The position numbers were made by a program, and so were the translations under genes. Below the pieces are notes generated by a model that saw nothing but the letters and a program-made list of their open reading frames with translations, did no database searches and was not told where the DNA came from. From an uncultured Sulfitobacter sp. (GTDB lineage Bacteria; Pseudomonadota; Alphaproteobacteria; Rhodobacterales; Rhodobacteraceae), in the NCBI RefSeq assembly GCF_947502895.1, contig NZ_CANNBM010000001.1:1577423-1641422 (forward strand): DNA of 64,000 nt, given 5' to 3'. Below, piece after piece: positions 17,780 to 26,611 of this stretch; position 1 is the first letter of the stretch, and each line of letters starts with the position of its first letter.

Positions 17780-18391
17780 ATGATTGGACGAACGGCGCTC
17801 TTTGTGGCGGCCATTGCTGCGCATACAACTGTTTTGAACGCTCAGGATCAGACGGCCAAGGGACAAGCCTCGTTCATTTTCAATGGTTCGCAAATTTCTA
17901 TCAGTCAAAATTCTGCTCAGGCCGCAGACTATGCCGCGCGCTTCTCGGCGGTTCCGCCCTCTTGTGACCCGCACTGCATCGCACCATTTCAGGCGGCCGT
18001 CGGTATCGAGACGGTAATTGAGCCGCAGGTATTGAACTTCTTGGTCAACGCTGTGGGCAAAAACGAAGGTCTGCTGCTGGACGCGCGGATGCCAGAAGAC
18101 CGCGCGTTGGGCTATATCCCCGGATCTGTCAGCTTGCCCTTTGCGACGCTGGCGCAAGACAACAAATTTCGAGACCAGATTTTGATGGCGCTGGGCGTGC
18201 GCGTGTTTGAAGACGTTTACAATTTTTCTGACGCCCAAAGACTGATGATTTATGACAATGGCCCCTCGCAGAATGATGCGGGTGTGCTGATCTCCTATTT
18301 GTTGGAGGCCGGCTATCCCCCCGAACTGATGAGCTACTATCGTGGTGGCATGCAGGTTTGGTCTGTTTTGGCGCTCACGATTGAGGAGTAG
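17780..18391 (+). CDS. Exported rhodanese-like protein lacking the catalytic cysteine
   Basis: The 203-residue product has a signal peptide (cleavage near NAQ, residue 21) and a rhodanese-like domain over residues about 75-200. It shows LLLDARMPEDRALGYIPGSV, a good match to the DVR...GHIPGA segment, and ends with YYRGGMQVW. The active-site loop that should begin with Cys reads IYDNGPSQNDAG, so thiosulfate sulfurtransferase activity is not expected. PPSCDPHC earlier in the protein has two cysteines that might form a disulfide. It is followed after 4 bases by a LysM membrane protein, with which it may work at the envelope. Confidence 0.78.
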   Translation: MIGRTALFVAAIAAHTTVLNAQDQTAKGQASFIFNGSQISISQNSAQAADYAARFSAVPPSCDPHCIAPFQAAVGIETVIEPQVLNFLVNAVGKNEGLLLDARMPEDRALGYIPGSVSLPFATLAQDNKFRDQILMALGVRVFEDVYNFSDAQRLMIYDNGPSQNDAGVLISYLLEAGYPPELMSYYRGGMQVWSVLALTIEE

Positions 18392-18395
18392 TGAA

Positions 18396-19574
18396 ATGAG
18401 TAATGGTTCCCCCAAGATTTCTTTTTCACCCACCCCTGTCGTGGCAGAGGTGTCTAATGATGCGTATGAACCCGCAGAGCCACAGGTGGCTCAGCCGACC
18501 CAGCAACCCGAGATAGAGCCCGCCGAGGCGGCAGTCGCACCACGCAAGCGGGTAGAAATAAAGCCCGCACCCCAGCCGCCCGAGGCCAGTGTAAAAGAGG
18601 CCAGTGTTAAAGCTGATCCCGTTGCCACTCCGTTTGCGCCCAAAGGTCTGATGGCAGCACCGCCGCCCGAGCCAGGGTTTTTCCAGCGTAACGCGATGGC
18701 GATCGCTGTAAGCCTGATCGTGGTTTTGACATTTATGCTGGGTGTGACAACCGCACTGTTGTGGAGTGGTAATATTCAACAGGCAAACGCGCCTGACGAT
18801 GTAACACCCACATTCTCTATGGCATCGCAGGACAGCCAGCCGATGGCGGTCCTTGCACAAGATCCGATTATCGCGGCCACCGAGAGCGAAGTCGTGACGC
18901 GGACAGCTGTAGCTGATTTTACAGACATTGCACCGGTGGAGACTGCCCCCGAGAACATTACAGAAGTCGTTGCCCCGATGGAGCAACCCGAACCAGCCCC
19001 CGTGGAGGAGGCACCTGCGCCTTTGACGCTCGCGCAGAAAATTGCCAACGCTCAGTCGATATTGAACGCGAACAAACTGCGGATGTTGCAAGAGGGAGTG
19101 CTGGCAGGTCTCTACACCATCGAGACCAAGGAGATTGATGGCGTCAAGCGCGTCAGGCTGGATACAATCAACACCGATTTGTCTGATGACGGTGTGGGCA
19201 GGCTGTTGCTGCAAGCCGCCTCTGAGGGTCAGATTGAATTGCCACGCTCGTTCCGCAATTCCGAAGGCGGGGTAGATCTTGATACAATGATGTTCAGCCT
19301 CGTGCAAAATTCACTGGCCCGAAACGGCACAGAGGATGGCGTGAAAGCGGCGCGGGACATGTCGCGCAAGATTTTTGCCGCCTCCACCGTGCGAACAGAA
19401 GATGTTGGCGGCAAGCGCATCTACACCGTGCAGCGCGGCGACAGCCTCGCGTTTATTGCGCTACAATTTTATGGCAAACCCGGTGCGTTCAAACGCATTC
19501 TGGATGCCAACCGAGACACGTTACAATCGCCCGACAAGATCCAGGTAGGCCAGCGGTTAATAATACCCAGCTGA
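18396..19574 (+). CDS. LysM domain membrane protein
   Basis: The 392-residue protein has a cytoplasmic Pro/Glu/Ala-rich N-terminus, one transmembrane helix (residues about 103-128, IAVSLIVVLTFMLGVTTALL), a second low-complexity acidic stretch, a helical region near 220-330, and a C-terminal LysM domain beginning YTVQRGDSLAFIALQFYG and ending GQRLIIPS. LysM binds peptidoglycan-type glycans, so the C-terminus is probably periplasmic. The start is the ATG with GAGGAG nearby, 4 bases after the rhodanese-like gene; both are likely one transcript. The overall role is unknown. Confidence 0.82.
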   Translation: MSNGSPKISFSPTPVVAEVSNDAYEPAEPQVAQPTQQPEIEPAEAAVAPRKRVEIKPAPQPPEASVKEASVKADPVATPFAPKGLMAAPPPEPGFFQRNAMAIAVSLIVVLTFMLGVTTALLWSGNIQQANAPDDVTPTFSMASQDSQPMAVLAQDPIIAATESEVVTRTAVADFTDIAPVETAPENITEVVAPMEQPEPAPVEEAPAPLTLAQKIANAQSILNANKLRMLQEGVLAGLYTIETKEIDGVKRVRLDTINTDLSDDGVGRLLLQAASEGQIELPRSFRNSEGGVDLDTMMFSLVQNSLARNGTEDGVKAARDMSRKIFAASTVRTEDVGGKRIYTVQRGDSLAFIALQFYGKPGAFKRILDANRDTLQSPDKIQVGQRLIIPS

Positions 19575-19618
19575 CATAAAAATAAGAAAAGACGTCTCAA
19601 TGGCGTCGGGCGAGCGGC

Positions 19619-19654
19619 GGGCTGGACAGAAATGTCCGGCCCGACTGTGTTTTG
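19619..19654 (+). terminator. GAAA-loop hairpin, likely terminator
   Basis: A 10-bp stem (19619-19628 with 19633-19642, one G-U pair) is capped by a GAAA tetraloop and followed after a few bases by GTGTTTTG. It lies 45 bases after the LysM gene. The T-run is weak and displaced. Confidence 0.5.
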
Positions 19655-19762
19655 GGGTGCCGGACTGCCTGTTTGCATACGTCCAATCTAGTGGAAATAA
19701 GCAAGGGTAGCACCAGCACTGCGGGTTTCAGAATCGCGTGATCCTATGCTAGGTGTTGCGGC

Positions 19763-21613
19763 ATGGCGCAGATTGACCCCAACATAAGCACTTCACAGCC
19801 CGTCATCCGCCAGTTGGATGAAACGGCGATCAACCGCATTGCCGCTGGCGAAGTGGTCGAGCGGCCTGCATCTGCGGTTAAGGAGCTGGTCGAGAACGCG
19901 ATTGATGCGGGGGCGCAGCGCATCACTGTTGAATATGCTGATGGCGGCAAGACAATGATCCGTGTCACTGATGATGGCTGCGGTATTGCCGGCGCTGATT
20001 TGCCACTGGCGCTCTCGCGTCACGCGACCTCCAAAATTGATGGCACCGATCTGCTCAACATCCACTCCTTCGGGTTTCGTGGTGAAGCCTTGCCGTCGCT
20101 GGGGGCGGTGGGGCGATTGACGATCACGAGCCGTGCGCAGGGCCATGACGGTGCCGAGATCAGCGTGACAGGCGGTAAACATGCGCCCGTCAAACCCGCA
20201 GGGCTGAGCGCTGGGACAGTCGTGACTTTGCGCGATCTTTTTTATGCTACGCCCGCGCGGTTGAAATTTCTGCGCACTGACCGCGCCGAGGCGCAGGCGA
20301 TTGGTGATGTGATCAAACGTCTCGCCATGGCCGAGCCTTTCGTCCGTTTTGTGCTGCGCGATGTCTCTGGCGACGGGCCGGGGCGGGATGTCTTTCGCGC
20401 CGAAGCCGAGCAGGGCGATCTCTTTGAGGCGCTGCACGGGCGCTTGCGGCAGGTCTTGGGGCGCGAGTTTGCCGAAAACGCATTGGCGATAGATGCGCAG
20501 CGCGAAGGGTTTCATCTGACGGGGTTTGCCGCCCTGCCGACCTATTCGCGCGGCAGTTCGGTGGCACAGTACCTTTTCGTTAATGGCCGTCCGGTGAAAG
20601 ACAAGATGCTCATTGGCGCGTTGCGCGGCGCGTACTCCGATTTCCTGAGCCGTGACAGGCATCCGGCCGCTGCGCTCTTTGTGGATTGTGATCCCAATCT
20701 TGTGGACGTGAATGTGCATCCCGCCAAATCCGAGGTCCGCTTTCGCGAGCCGGGTGTGGTGCGCGGGCTGATTGTATCGGCGCTGCGGCATGCGCTGGCC
20801 GACGCCGGCCACCGTGCCTCAACTACGGTGGCCGATGCCACACTGGGTGCGATGCGCCCAGAGCCTACAGGCGATTCTCCGCGCGTCTACCAGATGGACC
20901 GTCCGACACATGGCGCACGTCACGCGGCCTATCAGGCCCAAGCGCCCGAAGGCTTCGCCGAAATGCGCGGCCCGTGGGGCAGGGTGGAGCGTTCGGACGA
21001 GGAGCGCCCGCAGGGCAGCGAGGAGCCTGTCGAGTACCCCCTTGGCACCGCACGGGGTCAGGTGCACGAGAATTACATAATCGCCCAAACAGCCACAGGC
21101 ATGGTGATCGTGGATCAACACGCCGCTCATGAGCGGTTGGTCTATGAAAAGCTCAAGCGCCAGATGGCCGAGAACGGCGTTCCTGCGCAGGCGCTGCTGA
21201 TCCCCGAGATTATCGCACTTTCGCCGTCGGATCGCGCACGGATCCTCTCCGTAGCCGAGCCGTTGGCCCGATTTGGATTGGGGATCGAGCCGTTCGGCGG
21301 CGATGCCATCGCCGTGCGCGAAACCCCCGCAATTCTGGGCGAAGTCAACGCCGAGGCAATGATCCGCGATATTCTGGACGAGCTGGAGGGCGAGGGAGAG
21401 AGCCTGCTGGTCCAAGCCCGCATAGAGGCGATCCTGAGCCGCGTTGCCTGTCACGGCTCTATCCGCTCGGGCCGCTGGATGCGCGCCGAGGAAATGAACG
21501 CCCTGCTGCGCGAGATGGAGGCCACACCCCACTCAGGCCAGTGCAACCATGGCCGTCCCACGTATGTCGAGCTGAAACTCACCGATATCGAACGGCTGTT
21601 CGGCCGCACATGA
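19763..21613 (+). CDS. mutL: DNA mismatch repair protein MutL
   Basis: MutL links mismatch recognition by MutS to strand removal. The 616-residue protein has the GHKL ATPase N-terminus: AAGEVVERPASAVKELVENA with catalytic Glu and Asn, then DDGCGI and GFRGEALPS. The C-terminal dimerisation domain has the endonuclease motif DQHAAHERLVYE, together with ACHGSIRSG and CNHGRPT. The latter three are the metal-binding nicking signatures, so this MutL is probably an endonuclease, as in bacteria lacking MutH. The linker between the domains (about 340-420) is Pro/Glu rich. The rmuC start overlaps its stop. Confidence 0.97.
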   Translation: MAQIDPNISTSQPVIRQLDETAINRIAAGEVVERPASAVKELVENAIDAGAQRITVEYADGGKTMIRVTDDGCGIAGADLPLALSRHATSKIDGTDLLNIHSFGFRGEALPSLGAVGRLTITSRAQGHDGAEISVTGGKHAPVKPAGLSAGTVVTLRDLFYATPARLKFLRTDRAEAQAIGDVIKRLAMAEPFVRFVLRDVSGDGPGRDVFRAEAEQGDLFEALHGRLRQVLGREFAENALAIDAQREGFHLTGFAALPTYSRGSSVAQYLFVNGRPVKDKMLIGALRGAYSDFLSRDRHPAAALFVDCDPNLVDVNVHPAKSEVRFREPGVVRGLIVSALRHALADAGHRASTTVADATLGAMRPEPTGDSPRVYQMDRPTHGARHAAYQAQAPEGFAEMRGPWGRVERSDEERPQGSEEPVEYPLGTARGQVHENYIIAQTATGMVIVDQHAAHERLVYEKLKRQMAENGVPAQALLIPEIIALSPSDRARILSVAEPLARFGLGIEPFGGDAIAVRETPAILGEVNAEAMIRDILDELEGEGESLLVQARIEAILSRVACHGSIRSGRWMRAEEMNALLREMEATPHSGQCNHGRPTYVELKLTDIERLFGRT

Positions 21614-22791
21614 TCCAGCTGGCGGGGGTTGAGTTTGATCTGAACGATCCTGTGGTTCTCGTGGCTGGTGCTGCCTTGATTGCCTTGATGCTGATTGTCG
21701 TGCTGCTGGTAGTGATGCTGTTGCGGCCCACGCGGGTGCCGGCACCTTTGGTGCAGCAGCTGCACCATCTGGGGCGCGGTCAGGACCAGTTGCGGGGTAA
21801 TCTGCAAACCGTCTCCGATACCCAAGCGCATGCACAAACCCAACTGATCCAGAGCCTTGAGGCGCGGTTGGGAACAGTGCAACTGCAGATGCAGCAGCAA
21901 TTGGCCCAGATGCAGGAGCGCACGAACGCAAGCCTGCATGGCTCGGCCCAGCGGACAACCACCAGCCTGACGCAGCTGCAAGAGCGCCTGCGTGCGATTG
22001 ACCGCGCCCAAGACAACATCACCAAACTGTCAGGCGACGTTCTGTCGCTTCAGGATATACTGAGCAACAAGCAGACGCGCGGGGCCTTCGGTGAAATCCA
22101 GCTGAACGATATTGTGTCAAAAGCCCTCCCAAAAGACAGCTATTCGATGCAAAAAACGCTGAGTAACGGACGCCGCGCCGATTGTCTGATCCACTTGCCC
22201 AATCCCCCTGGCCCGATCGTGATCGATGCCAAATTCCCGCTGGAAGCCTATGAGGCGCTTCACCGTGCGGGCACTGATTGGGAGCTCAAATCAGCCGTGG
22301 CGAACATGCGGACATCCGTGCGCAAACACATCCGCGATATCTCGGAAAAGTACATTCTGGATGGCGAGACTGCTGATGGCGCGCTGATGTTCCTGCCCTC
22401 CGAGGCTGTCTATGCCGAACTGCACGCAAATTTTCCCGAACTGGTGCGCGAAGGGTTTGATGCGCGTGTCTGGATCGTATCGCCCACCACCTGCATGGCC
22501 ACGCTGCACACCATGCGCGCAATCCTCAAAGATGCACGGATGCGCGAACAAGCGGGCGAAATCCGCAAAACCCTGCGCCTGCTTCACCGCGATGTGGAAC
22601 TGGTGGTGCAGCGGGTAGGGAAACTCGATACCCATTTCCGCCAAGCGCGCGAAGATCTGGACGGGATCGGCACAGCGGCCGAGCGTGCGGGCAAACGGGC
22701 GGCGAAGCTGGATAATTTTGACTTCGAAGAACTGGACGCAGAGGATGAACCCACCCCTCTTGCCGCTGTCAAAGGACCAGCTAACTCATGA
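21610..22791 (+). CDS. rmuC: DNA recombination protein RmuC
   Basis: The 393-residue protein has one N-terminal membrane helix (residues about 13-37), a Gln-rich coiled coil (about 45-135) and the RmuC nuclease-like core: RGAFGEIQLNDIV, then VIDAKFPLEAYEAL and a VSPTTCMATLHTMRAILK segment. RmuC limits DNA rearrangements at inverted repeats and restricts recombination. The ATG overlaps the mutL TGA (ATGA) and the rmuC TGA in turn overlaps the next ATG, so the three genes are translationally coupled. The C-terminal tail is acidic. Confidence 0.93.
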   Translation: MIQLAGVEFDLNDPVVLVAGAALIALMLIVVLLVVMLLRPTRVPAPLVQQLHHLGRGQDQLRGNLQTVSDTQAHAQTQLIQSLEARLGTVQLQMQQQLAQMQERTNASLHGSAQRTTTSLTQLQERLRAIDRAQDNITKLSGDVLSLQDILSNKQTRGAFGEIQLNDIVSKALPKDSYSMQKTLSNGRRADCLIHLPNPPGPIVIDAKFPLEAYEALHRAGTDWELKSAVANMRTSVRKHIRDISEKYILDGETADGALMFLPSEAVYAELHANFPELVREGFDARVWIVSPTTCMATLHTMRAILKDARMREQAGEIRKTLRLLHRDVELVVQRVGKLDTHFRQAREDLDGIGTAAERAGKRAAKLDNFDFEELDAEDEPTPLAAVKGPANS

Positions 22792-23816
22792 CCCACGCCG
22801 CACCTGACACTTCCGACATTTCGCTGGAAGCCATTCACGCCAACACCGACACGCTGGCGCGGGATGTCCGGCGCACGCCTTGCCTCACGCTGGACAGCGG
22901 TGTTGTCTCCGACATGCTGGGCGGTGGCCAAGCGGTGCTCAAGCTGGAGTGCTTTCAGCACACAGGCACGTTCAAGGCACGCGGCGCGCTGTCCGTGGCG
23001 CGAGGGCTGGACCAAGCACAACTGACGCGGGGTATTACGGCGGCAAGTGCTGGCAACCACGCCATTGCCGCTGCTTGGGCCGCGCGCAAAGTCGGTGCCT
23101 CGGCCAAAGTGGTGATTCAGTCAAATGCCAACCCCTTCCGCATCGCCCTTGCTAAGGCGCAGGGTGCCGAGGTGGTTATCAAAGCACCGGGTCCGGACAC
23201 ATTCGCCGAGGCCGAGCGTCTGATGGCCGAAGAGGGCCGCCATTTCATTCACCCTTTCGAAGGGCCGCTTACATCGCTGGGCACGGCCGGTGTCGGGCTT
23301 GAATTGATGCAGGATGCTGATGATCTGGACGCGGTCATCGTCTCCATCGGCGGGGGTGGCTTGATCAGCGGTGTCGCTGCTGCGGTCAAACAGATCAACC
23401 CTGCGTGCAAAGTATACGGGGTTGAACCGATGGGCGCTGCGGGGATGCAGAAATCGCTGGCGGGTGGTGGTCCTGTCACGCTGGACGGGGTCAACACAGT
23501 GGCCGATAGCCTCGGCGCGCCAATGACACTGCCTCTGGGTCACGCGCTTTGTGCGGCCTATGTCGACGAGGTCGTGTTGCTGGATGACGATATGATCTGT
23601 GCGGGCATGGTTGCCTTTCAGCAAGAGGCGAAACTGGCCGTTGAGCCTGCGGCGGGGGCGGCGCTGGCTGCTGCACTGGGGCCGCTGCGTGCGCGGTTAT
23701 CGGGGCTGAAAACCGGCATCATTGTTTGTGGTGCGAATATTGATGTCGCAACATACCAAATGCTGATCACACGCGGGCTGCCCGTCTATGATGCGCTGCT
23801 GGCAACCCACGGCTAG
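22788..23816 (+). CDS. PLP-dependent threonine/serine dehydratase family protein
   Basis: The 342-residue protein is a fold-type II PLP enzyme. HTGTFKARGAL contains the Schiff-base lysine, AASAGNHA is the Asn loop, and SIGGGGLISGVAAAVK is the phosphate-binding glycine loop. The size fits catabolic threonine dehydratase or serine racemase-like enzymes with no C-terminal ACT domain, so allosteric control by isoleucine is not expected. Exact substrate (L-Thr, L-Ser, or a 3-hydroxy amino acid) cannot be read from the sequence. It is coupled to rmuC by an ATGA overlap. Confidence 0.88.
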   Translation: MTHAAPDTSDISLEAIHANTDTLARDVRRTPCLTLDSGVVSDMLGGGQAVLKLECFQHTGTFKARGALSVARGLDQAQLTRGITAASAGNHAIAAAWAARKVGASAKVVIQSNANPFRIALAKAQGAEVVIKAPGPDTFAEAERLMAEEGRHFIHPFEGPLTSLGTAGVGLELMQDADDLDAVIVSIGGGGLISGVAAAVKQINPACKVYGVEPMGAAGMQKSLAGGGPVTLDGVNTVADSLGAPMTLPLGHALCAAYVDEVVLLDDDMICAGMVAFQQEAKLAVEPAAGAALAAALGPLRARLSGLKTGIIVCGANIDVATYQMLITRGLPVYDALLATHG

Positions 23817-23844
23817 AATTCCGACAGCTGCCGGACAAGGTGCG

Positions 23845-24510
23845 TCAGATGCGGGCAAATTTCTGCCATATGCGCGGCAGTAGACCAGAGAAGCGCAAAG
23901 GTGCATCCGTCACGGCAAGACATATGCAGTCTTCGTGGATGTCCGCGACGGGGATATGCTGCACGTCGCTGTCTGCAATTTCAATATCACCGCGCGCAAA
24001 ATAGCCATCGTCATCTTGAAACGCGCCTTTGAGAACCAGCGTCATCTCGGTGCCATTGTGGCTATGATCGGGCATTGCTGCACCTGCAGGGATATGCAGC
24101 AATCGTGCTGACGCACCCTTCGAAGTGGGCAGAATGGCCTGCTTGACCCCCATCCCCAGCCCGCGCCAGCGTACGCCTTCAAGACTGTCCCCAATGTAAT
24201 CGCGCAGGGGCGCAGGCACATCGCTGGCAATGCGTTTGCTGGGTGCAGGTGATGCTGGTGCGTCCAGCCGCGCCATGACCTGTGCAAGGCTTTGTTCCGA
24301 CAGGGCCGATGTTTCATCCGTATCCAGCAGTGCGCCACCAACTGCATCATAGGCTTGCGCCGCGGCGCGGCATGTATCGCAAAGCGACACGTGGGTGGCG
24401 ACGATCAGGTTGAACGCTTCGGGCAATGTACCGGCCGAGTAGGCAATCAGAGTGACCTCATCCAGGTGATGTTTGATAGCAGACTGCTGCGTGTGGGTTT
24501 TCTGTGTCAT
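23845..24510 (-). CDS. chrR: Anti-sigma-E factor ChrR (zinc-binding, cupin-type)
   Basis: ChrR holds sigma-E (RpoE) inactive and releases it on singlet oxygen or organic hydroperoxides. The 221-residue protein has the N-terminal anti-sigma domain with the zinc motif THVSLCDTC (near residues 39-47, HxxxCxxC), and a C-terminal cupin (about 110-200) with PDHSHNGTEMTLVLKGAF giving the His/Glu metal ligands. It lies 5 bases downstream of rpoE on the same strand, the usual order. This ties the divergent lipid operon to singlet-oxygen stress. Confidence 0.95.
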   Translation of the reverse strand: MTQKTHTQQSAIKHHLDEVTLIAYSAGTLPEAFNLIVATHVSLCDTCRAAAQAYDAVGGALLDTDETSALSEQSLAQVMARLDAPASPAPSKRIASDVPAPLRDYIGDSLEGVRWRGLGMGVKQAILPTSKGASARLLHIPAGAAMPDHSHNGTEMTLVLKGAFQDDDGYFARGDIEIADSDVQHIPVADIHEDCICLAVTDAPLRFSGLLPRIWQKFARI

Positions 24511-24515
24511 GGGTT

Positions 24516-25064
24516 CTATTTCATTGCGTGGCGCAGGCGGTCCAGCGCGAGGCGAATACGGGATTTGATCGTGCCAAGGGGCAGACCGGTGAGTTTCGAA
24601 ATTTCGGCTTGGGTCAGATCGCCAAAATAGGCTTGTTCGATCAGACTTCGTTGGTTTTTGGGCAGCTGTGCGATGGCCTCGACAAGACGCGCGCTTTCTT
24701 GCTGCATCTCGATTACTTGCGATTGTTCGGGTTCAGGCTCGGGGCCCCATGGCAGTTCTTCTGGTTCGGGCCGGCGATCACGGCGCAGCATGTCGATGCG
24801 GCGATTACGCGCTATGGTGAATATCCACGTCGCGACAGAGGCGCGCGTAGGGTCAAACTGTGCAGACTTGCGCCAAAGCGTGGTCATAACGTCCTGTGCG
24901 CATTCTTCAGCGAGTGCTGCGTCCGCGCCTGACTTAATGAGGTAGCCTTTGATGCGCGGTGCGAAATGCGCGAATAGCGCGGCAAAGGCGTCGCGGTCGC
25001 TGTGATCGCGAACACGGATCATTTCGTCGACCCAGATCTTTGATTTTTCGGCGTTTTCGTCCAC
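24516..25064 (-). CDS. rpoE: ECF sigma factor RpoE of the ChrR-controlled (singlet-oxygen) type
   Basis: The protein shows sigma region 2 (AFAALFAHFAPRIKGYLIKSG, then ECAQDVMTTLWRKSA and WIFTIARNRRIDMLRRDR) and region 4 (LPKNQRSLIEQAYFGDLTQAEIS, GLPLGTIKSRIRLALDRLR). I chose the GTG at 25064 (182 residues): AAGG lies 9 bases upstream and the N-terminus then matches Rhodobacter RpoE in length (WVDEMIRVRDHSDRDAFA). A longer version from an ATG at 25169 would begin right at the predicted transcription start, so it is unlikely. The gene is co-transcribed with chrR. Confidence 0.93.
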   Translation of the reverse strand: MDENAEKSKIWVDEMIRVRDHSDRDAFAALFAHFAPRIKGYLIKSGADAALAEECAQDVMTTLWRKSAQFDPTRASVATWIFTIARNRRIDMLRRDRRPEPEELPWGPEPEPEQSQVIEMQQESARLVEAIAQLPKNQRSLIEQAYFGDLTQAEISKLTGLPLGTIKSRIRLALDRLRHAMK

Positions 25065-25174
25065 GTGCGGGTGCCTTGAAACATATGATGGCCCCGCCAA
25101 AGCTGTGGGCGCCGAAAGGTCAAAGCCTTGAGACGTTCTGCGCGATAGGGTCTGGACAGAGTTTATCATGCATC

Positions 25175-25203
25175 AGATACGGCGCAATGTGCTTCTTGGA
25201 TCA
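25175..25203 (-). promoter_or_regulatory. Predicted RpoE-dependent autoregulatory promoter of rpoE-chrR
   Basis: On the minus strand TGATCC (25203-25198) is followed after 18 bases by TATCT (25179-25175). TGATCC is the -35 element I recall for Rhodobacter sigma-E promoters. The predicted start near 25168 leaves a leader of about 100 bases before the GTG start of rpoE. Confidence 0.5.
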
Positions 25204-25226
25204 ATAAACATACTAAAAATTCATTT

Positions 25227-25255
25227 ACATCCAATCCATGCTCTGGCCCGTATAC
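25227..25255 (+). promoter_or_regulatory. Predicted RpoE-dependent promoter of the FAD-oxidase operon
   Basis: ACATCC (25227-25232) is followed after 18 bases by TATAC (25251-25255), the same spacing as the divergent rpoE promoter. It shares ATCC with the TGATCC element. Transcription would start near 25262, about 30 bases before the ATG at 25292. Confidence 0.4.
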
Positions 25256-25291
25256 CCCAAGATTGCACTTAAGACAGGAAACAGCTTCCCC

Positions 25292-26611
25292 ATGACTTTC
25301 GAAGCGCCCGTATCTTCCCCATCCACAAACCAAACTGGCCGTCGCCGCATCGCGGTGATCGGCGCGGGTATATCGGGCATGGGCGCTGCGCACATGCTGG
25401 CCCCTGACAACCATGTGACGCTTTTCGAGGCCGGGCACCGGTTGGGCGGGCATGCCCGTACGGTAATGGCGGGCAAAAATGGCGATCAGCCTGTGGATAC
25501 GGGCTTTATTGTTTTTAACTATGCCAACTACCCGCATCTGGCGGCGCTGTTTGCCGCACTCGATGTGCCTGTCGTTGCCTCTAACATGAGCTTTGGTGCC
25601 TCGATTGACGGCGGGCGGCTGGAATATGCGCTGACCAGCCTCAACGCGATGTTCGCGCAACGCCGCAATCTGGTGAACCCCCGTTTCATCGGAATGCTGC
25701 GCGATGTGGTAAAGTTCAACAAACACGCGCTGACCTTGGCGCAAGACAAAAGCCTCAGCCTCGGTGCGTTTCTGGCCAAGCTGGGGACGGGTGATTATTT
25801 TCGCGACTATTACCTGCTGCCGCTCTCTGGTGCGATCTGGTCTACACCCACCGAAAAGATCATGGATTTTCCTGCCCATGCGCTCATCCAGTTTTTCGAG
25901 AATCACGCGCTGCTGGGCTATTCGGGTCAACATCAGTGGTACACCGTGCAGGGCGGCTCGATCTCGTACGTTGAGCGGATCGAGGCTGCGATGCGCAAAG
26001 GGGGTGTCGATATCCGCCTCAATGCAGCGATTCAAGGGGTGCGCCGCGATGCCGTGGGGGTCGAGATCAAGACGGTTGGTGGCGAATGGGAGCGGTTTGA
26101 CGAGGTGGTTATGGCCACACATTCGGACGACAGTCTTGCCATGCTGACCGACGCCAATGAGGGCGAGCGTGACGCACTGGGCGCAATCGCCTATCAGCCC
26201 AACGATATTGTGCTGCATGCCGATACAGCGATCATGCCAAAGCGGCGCGCGACATGGGCGTCATGGGTCTACACCGAGGATGCAAAAGCCAAATCAGACC
26301 GTATTGATCTGACCTACTGGATGAATTCCCTGCAGCCCATCCCCGAAAATGACCCGCATTTTGTGACCCTCAACACCAAACGAACAATCCGCGAAGAGTT
26401 GATCTATGATCAGGTCACGCTGCGCCATCCTGTGTACGACCTGCCTGCATTGGCCGCACAGGACCGCGTGCGCGAAATGAACGGCCAAAACCACACATGG
26501 TTCTGCGGCGCGTGGATGCGGCATGGTTTCCATGAGGATGGACTGGCAAGCGCGGTCGACGTGGCCAAAGCGCTGAAAGACCGCCATACTGCTGCACTGG
26601 CTGCTGAATGA
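25292..26611 (+). CDS. FAD-dependent amine-oxidase-type protein of the sigma-E lipid operon
   Basis: The 439-residue protein starts with a dinucleotide-binding motif AVIGAGISGMGAAHML and LFEAGHRLGGHARTV, and has the flavin-containing amine oxidase layout (QPVDTGFIVFNYANYPHL, and FCGAWMRHGFHEDGLASA at the end). Homologues head a sigma-E-controlled operon in Rhodobacter sphaeroides (RSP_1091-type), which I recall as linked to singlet-oxygen responses and furan fatty acid synthesis; the reaction here is inferred. The ATG at 25292 was chosen over one at 25238. Its stop overlaps the next start (ATGA). Confidence 0.85.
   Translation: MTFEAPVSSPSTNQTGRRRIAVIGAGISGMGAAHMLAPDNHVTLFEAGHRLGGHARTVMAGKNGDQPVDTGFIVFNYANYPHLAALFAALDVPVVASNMSFGASIDGGRLEYALTSLNAMFAQRRNLVNPRFIGMLRDVVKFNKHALTLAQDKSLSLGAFLAKLGTGDYFRDYYLLPLSGAIWSTPTEKIMDFPAHALIQFFENHALLGYSGQHQWYTVQGGSISYVERIEAAMRKGGVDIRLNAAIQGVRRDAVGVEIKTVGGEWERFDEVVMATHSDDSLAMLTDANEGERDALGAIAYQPNDIVLHADTAIMPKRRATWASWVYTEDAKAKSDRIDLTYWMNSLQPIPENDPHFVTLNTKRTIREELIYDQVTLRHPVYDLPALAAQDRVREMNGQNHTWFCGAWMRHGFHEDGLASAVDVAKALKDRHTAALAAE

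Noticed and set aside
19739..19744. TGATCC upstream of mutL as a sigma-E promoter
   Set aside because: An 18-base spacer would put the -10 box on the mutL start codon, leaving no room for a leader.
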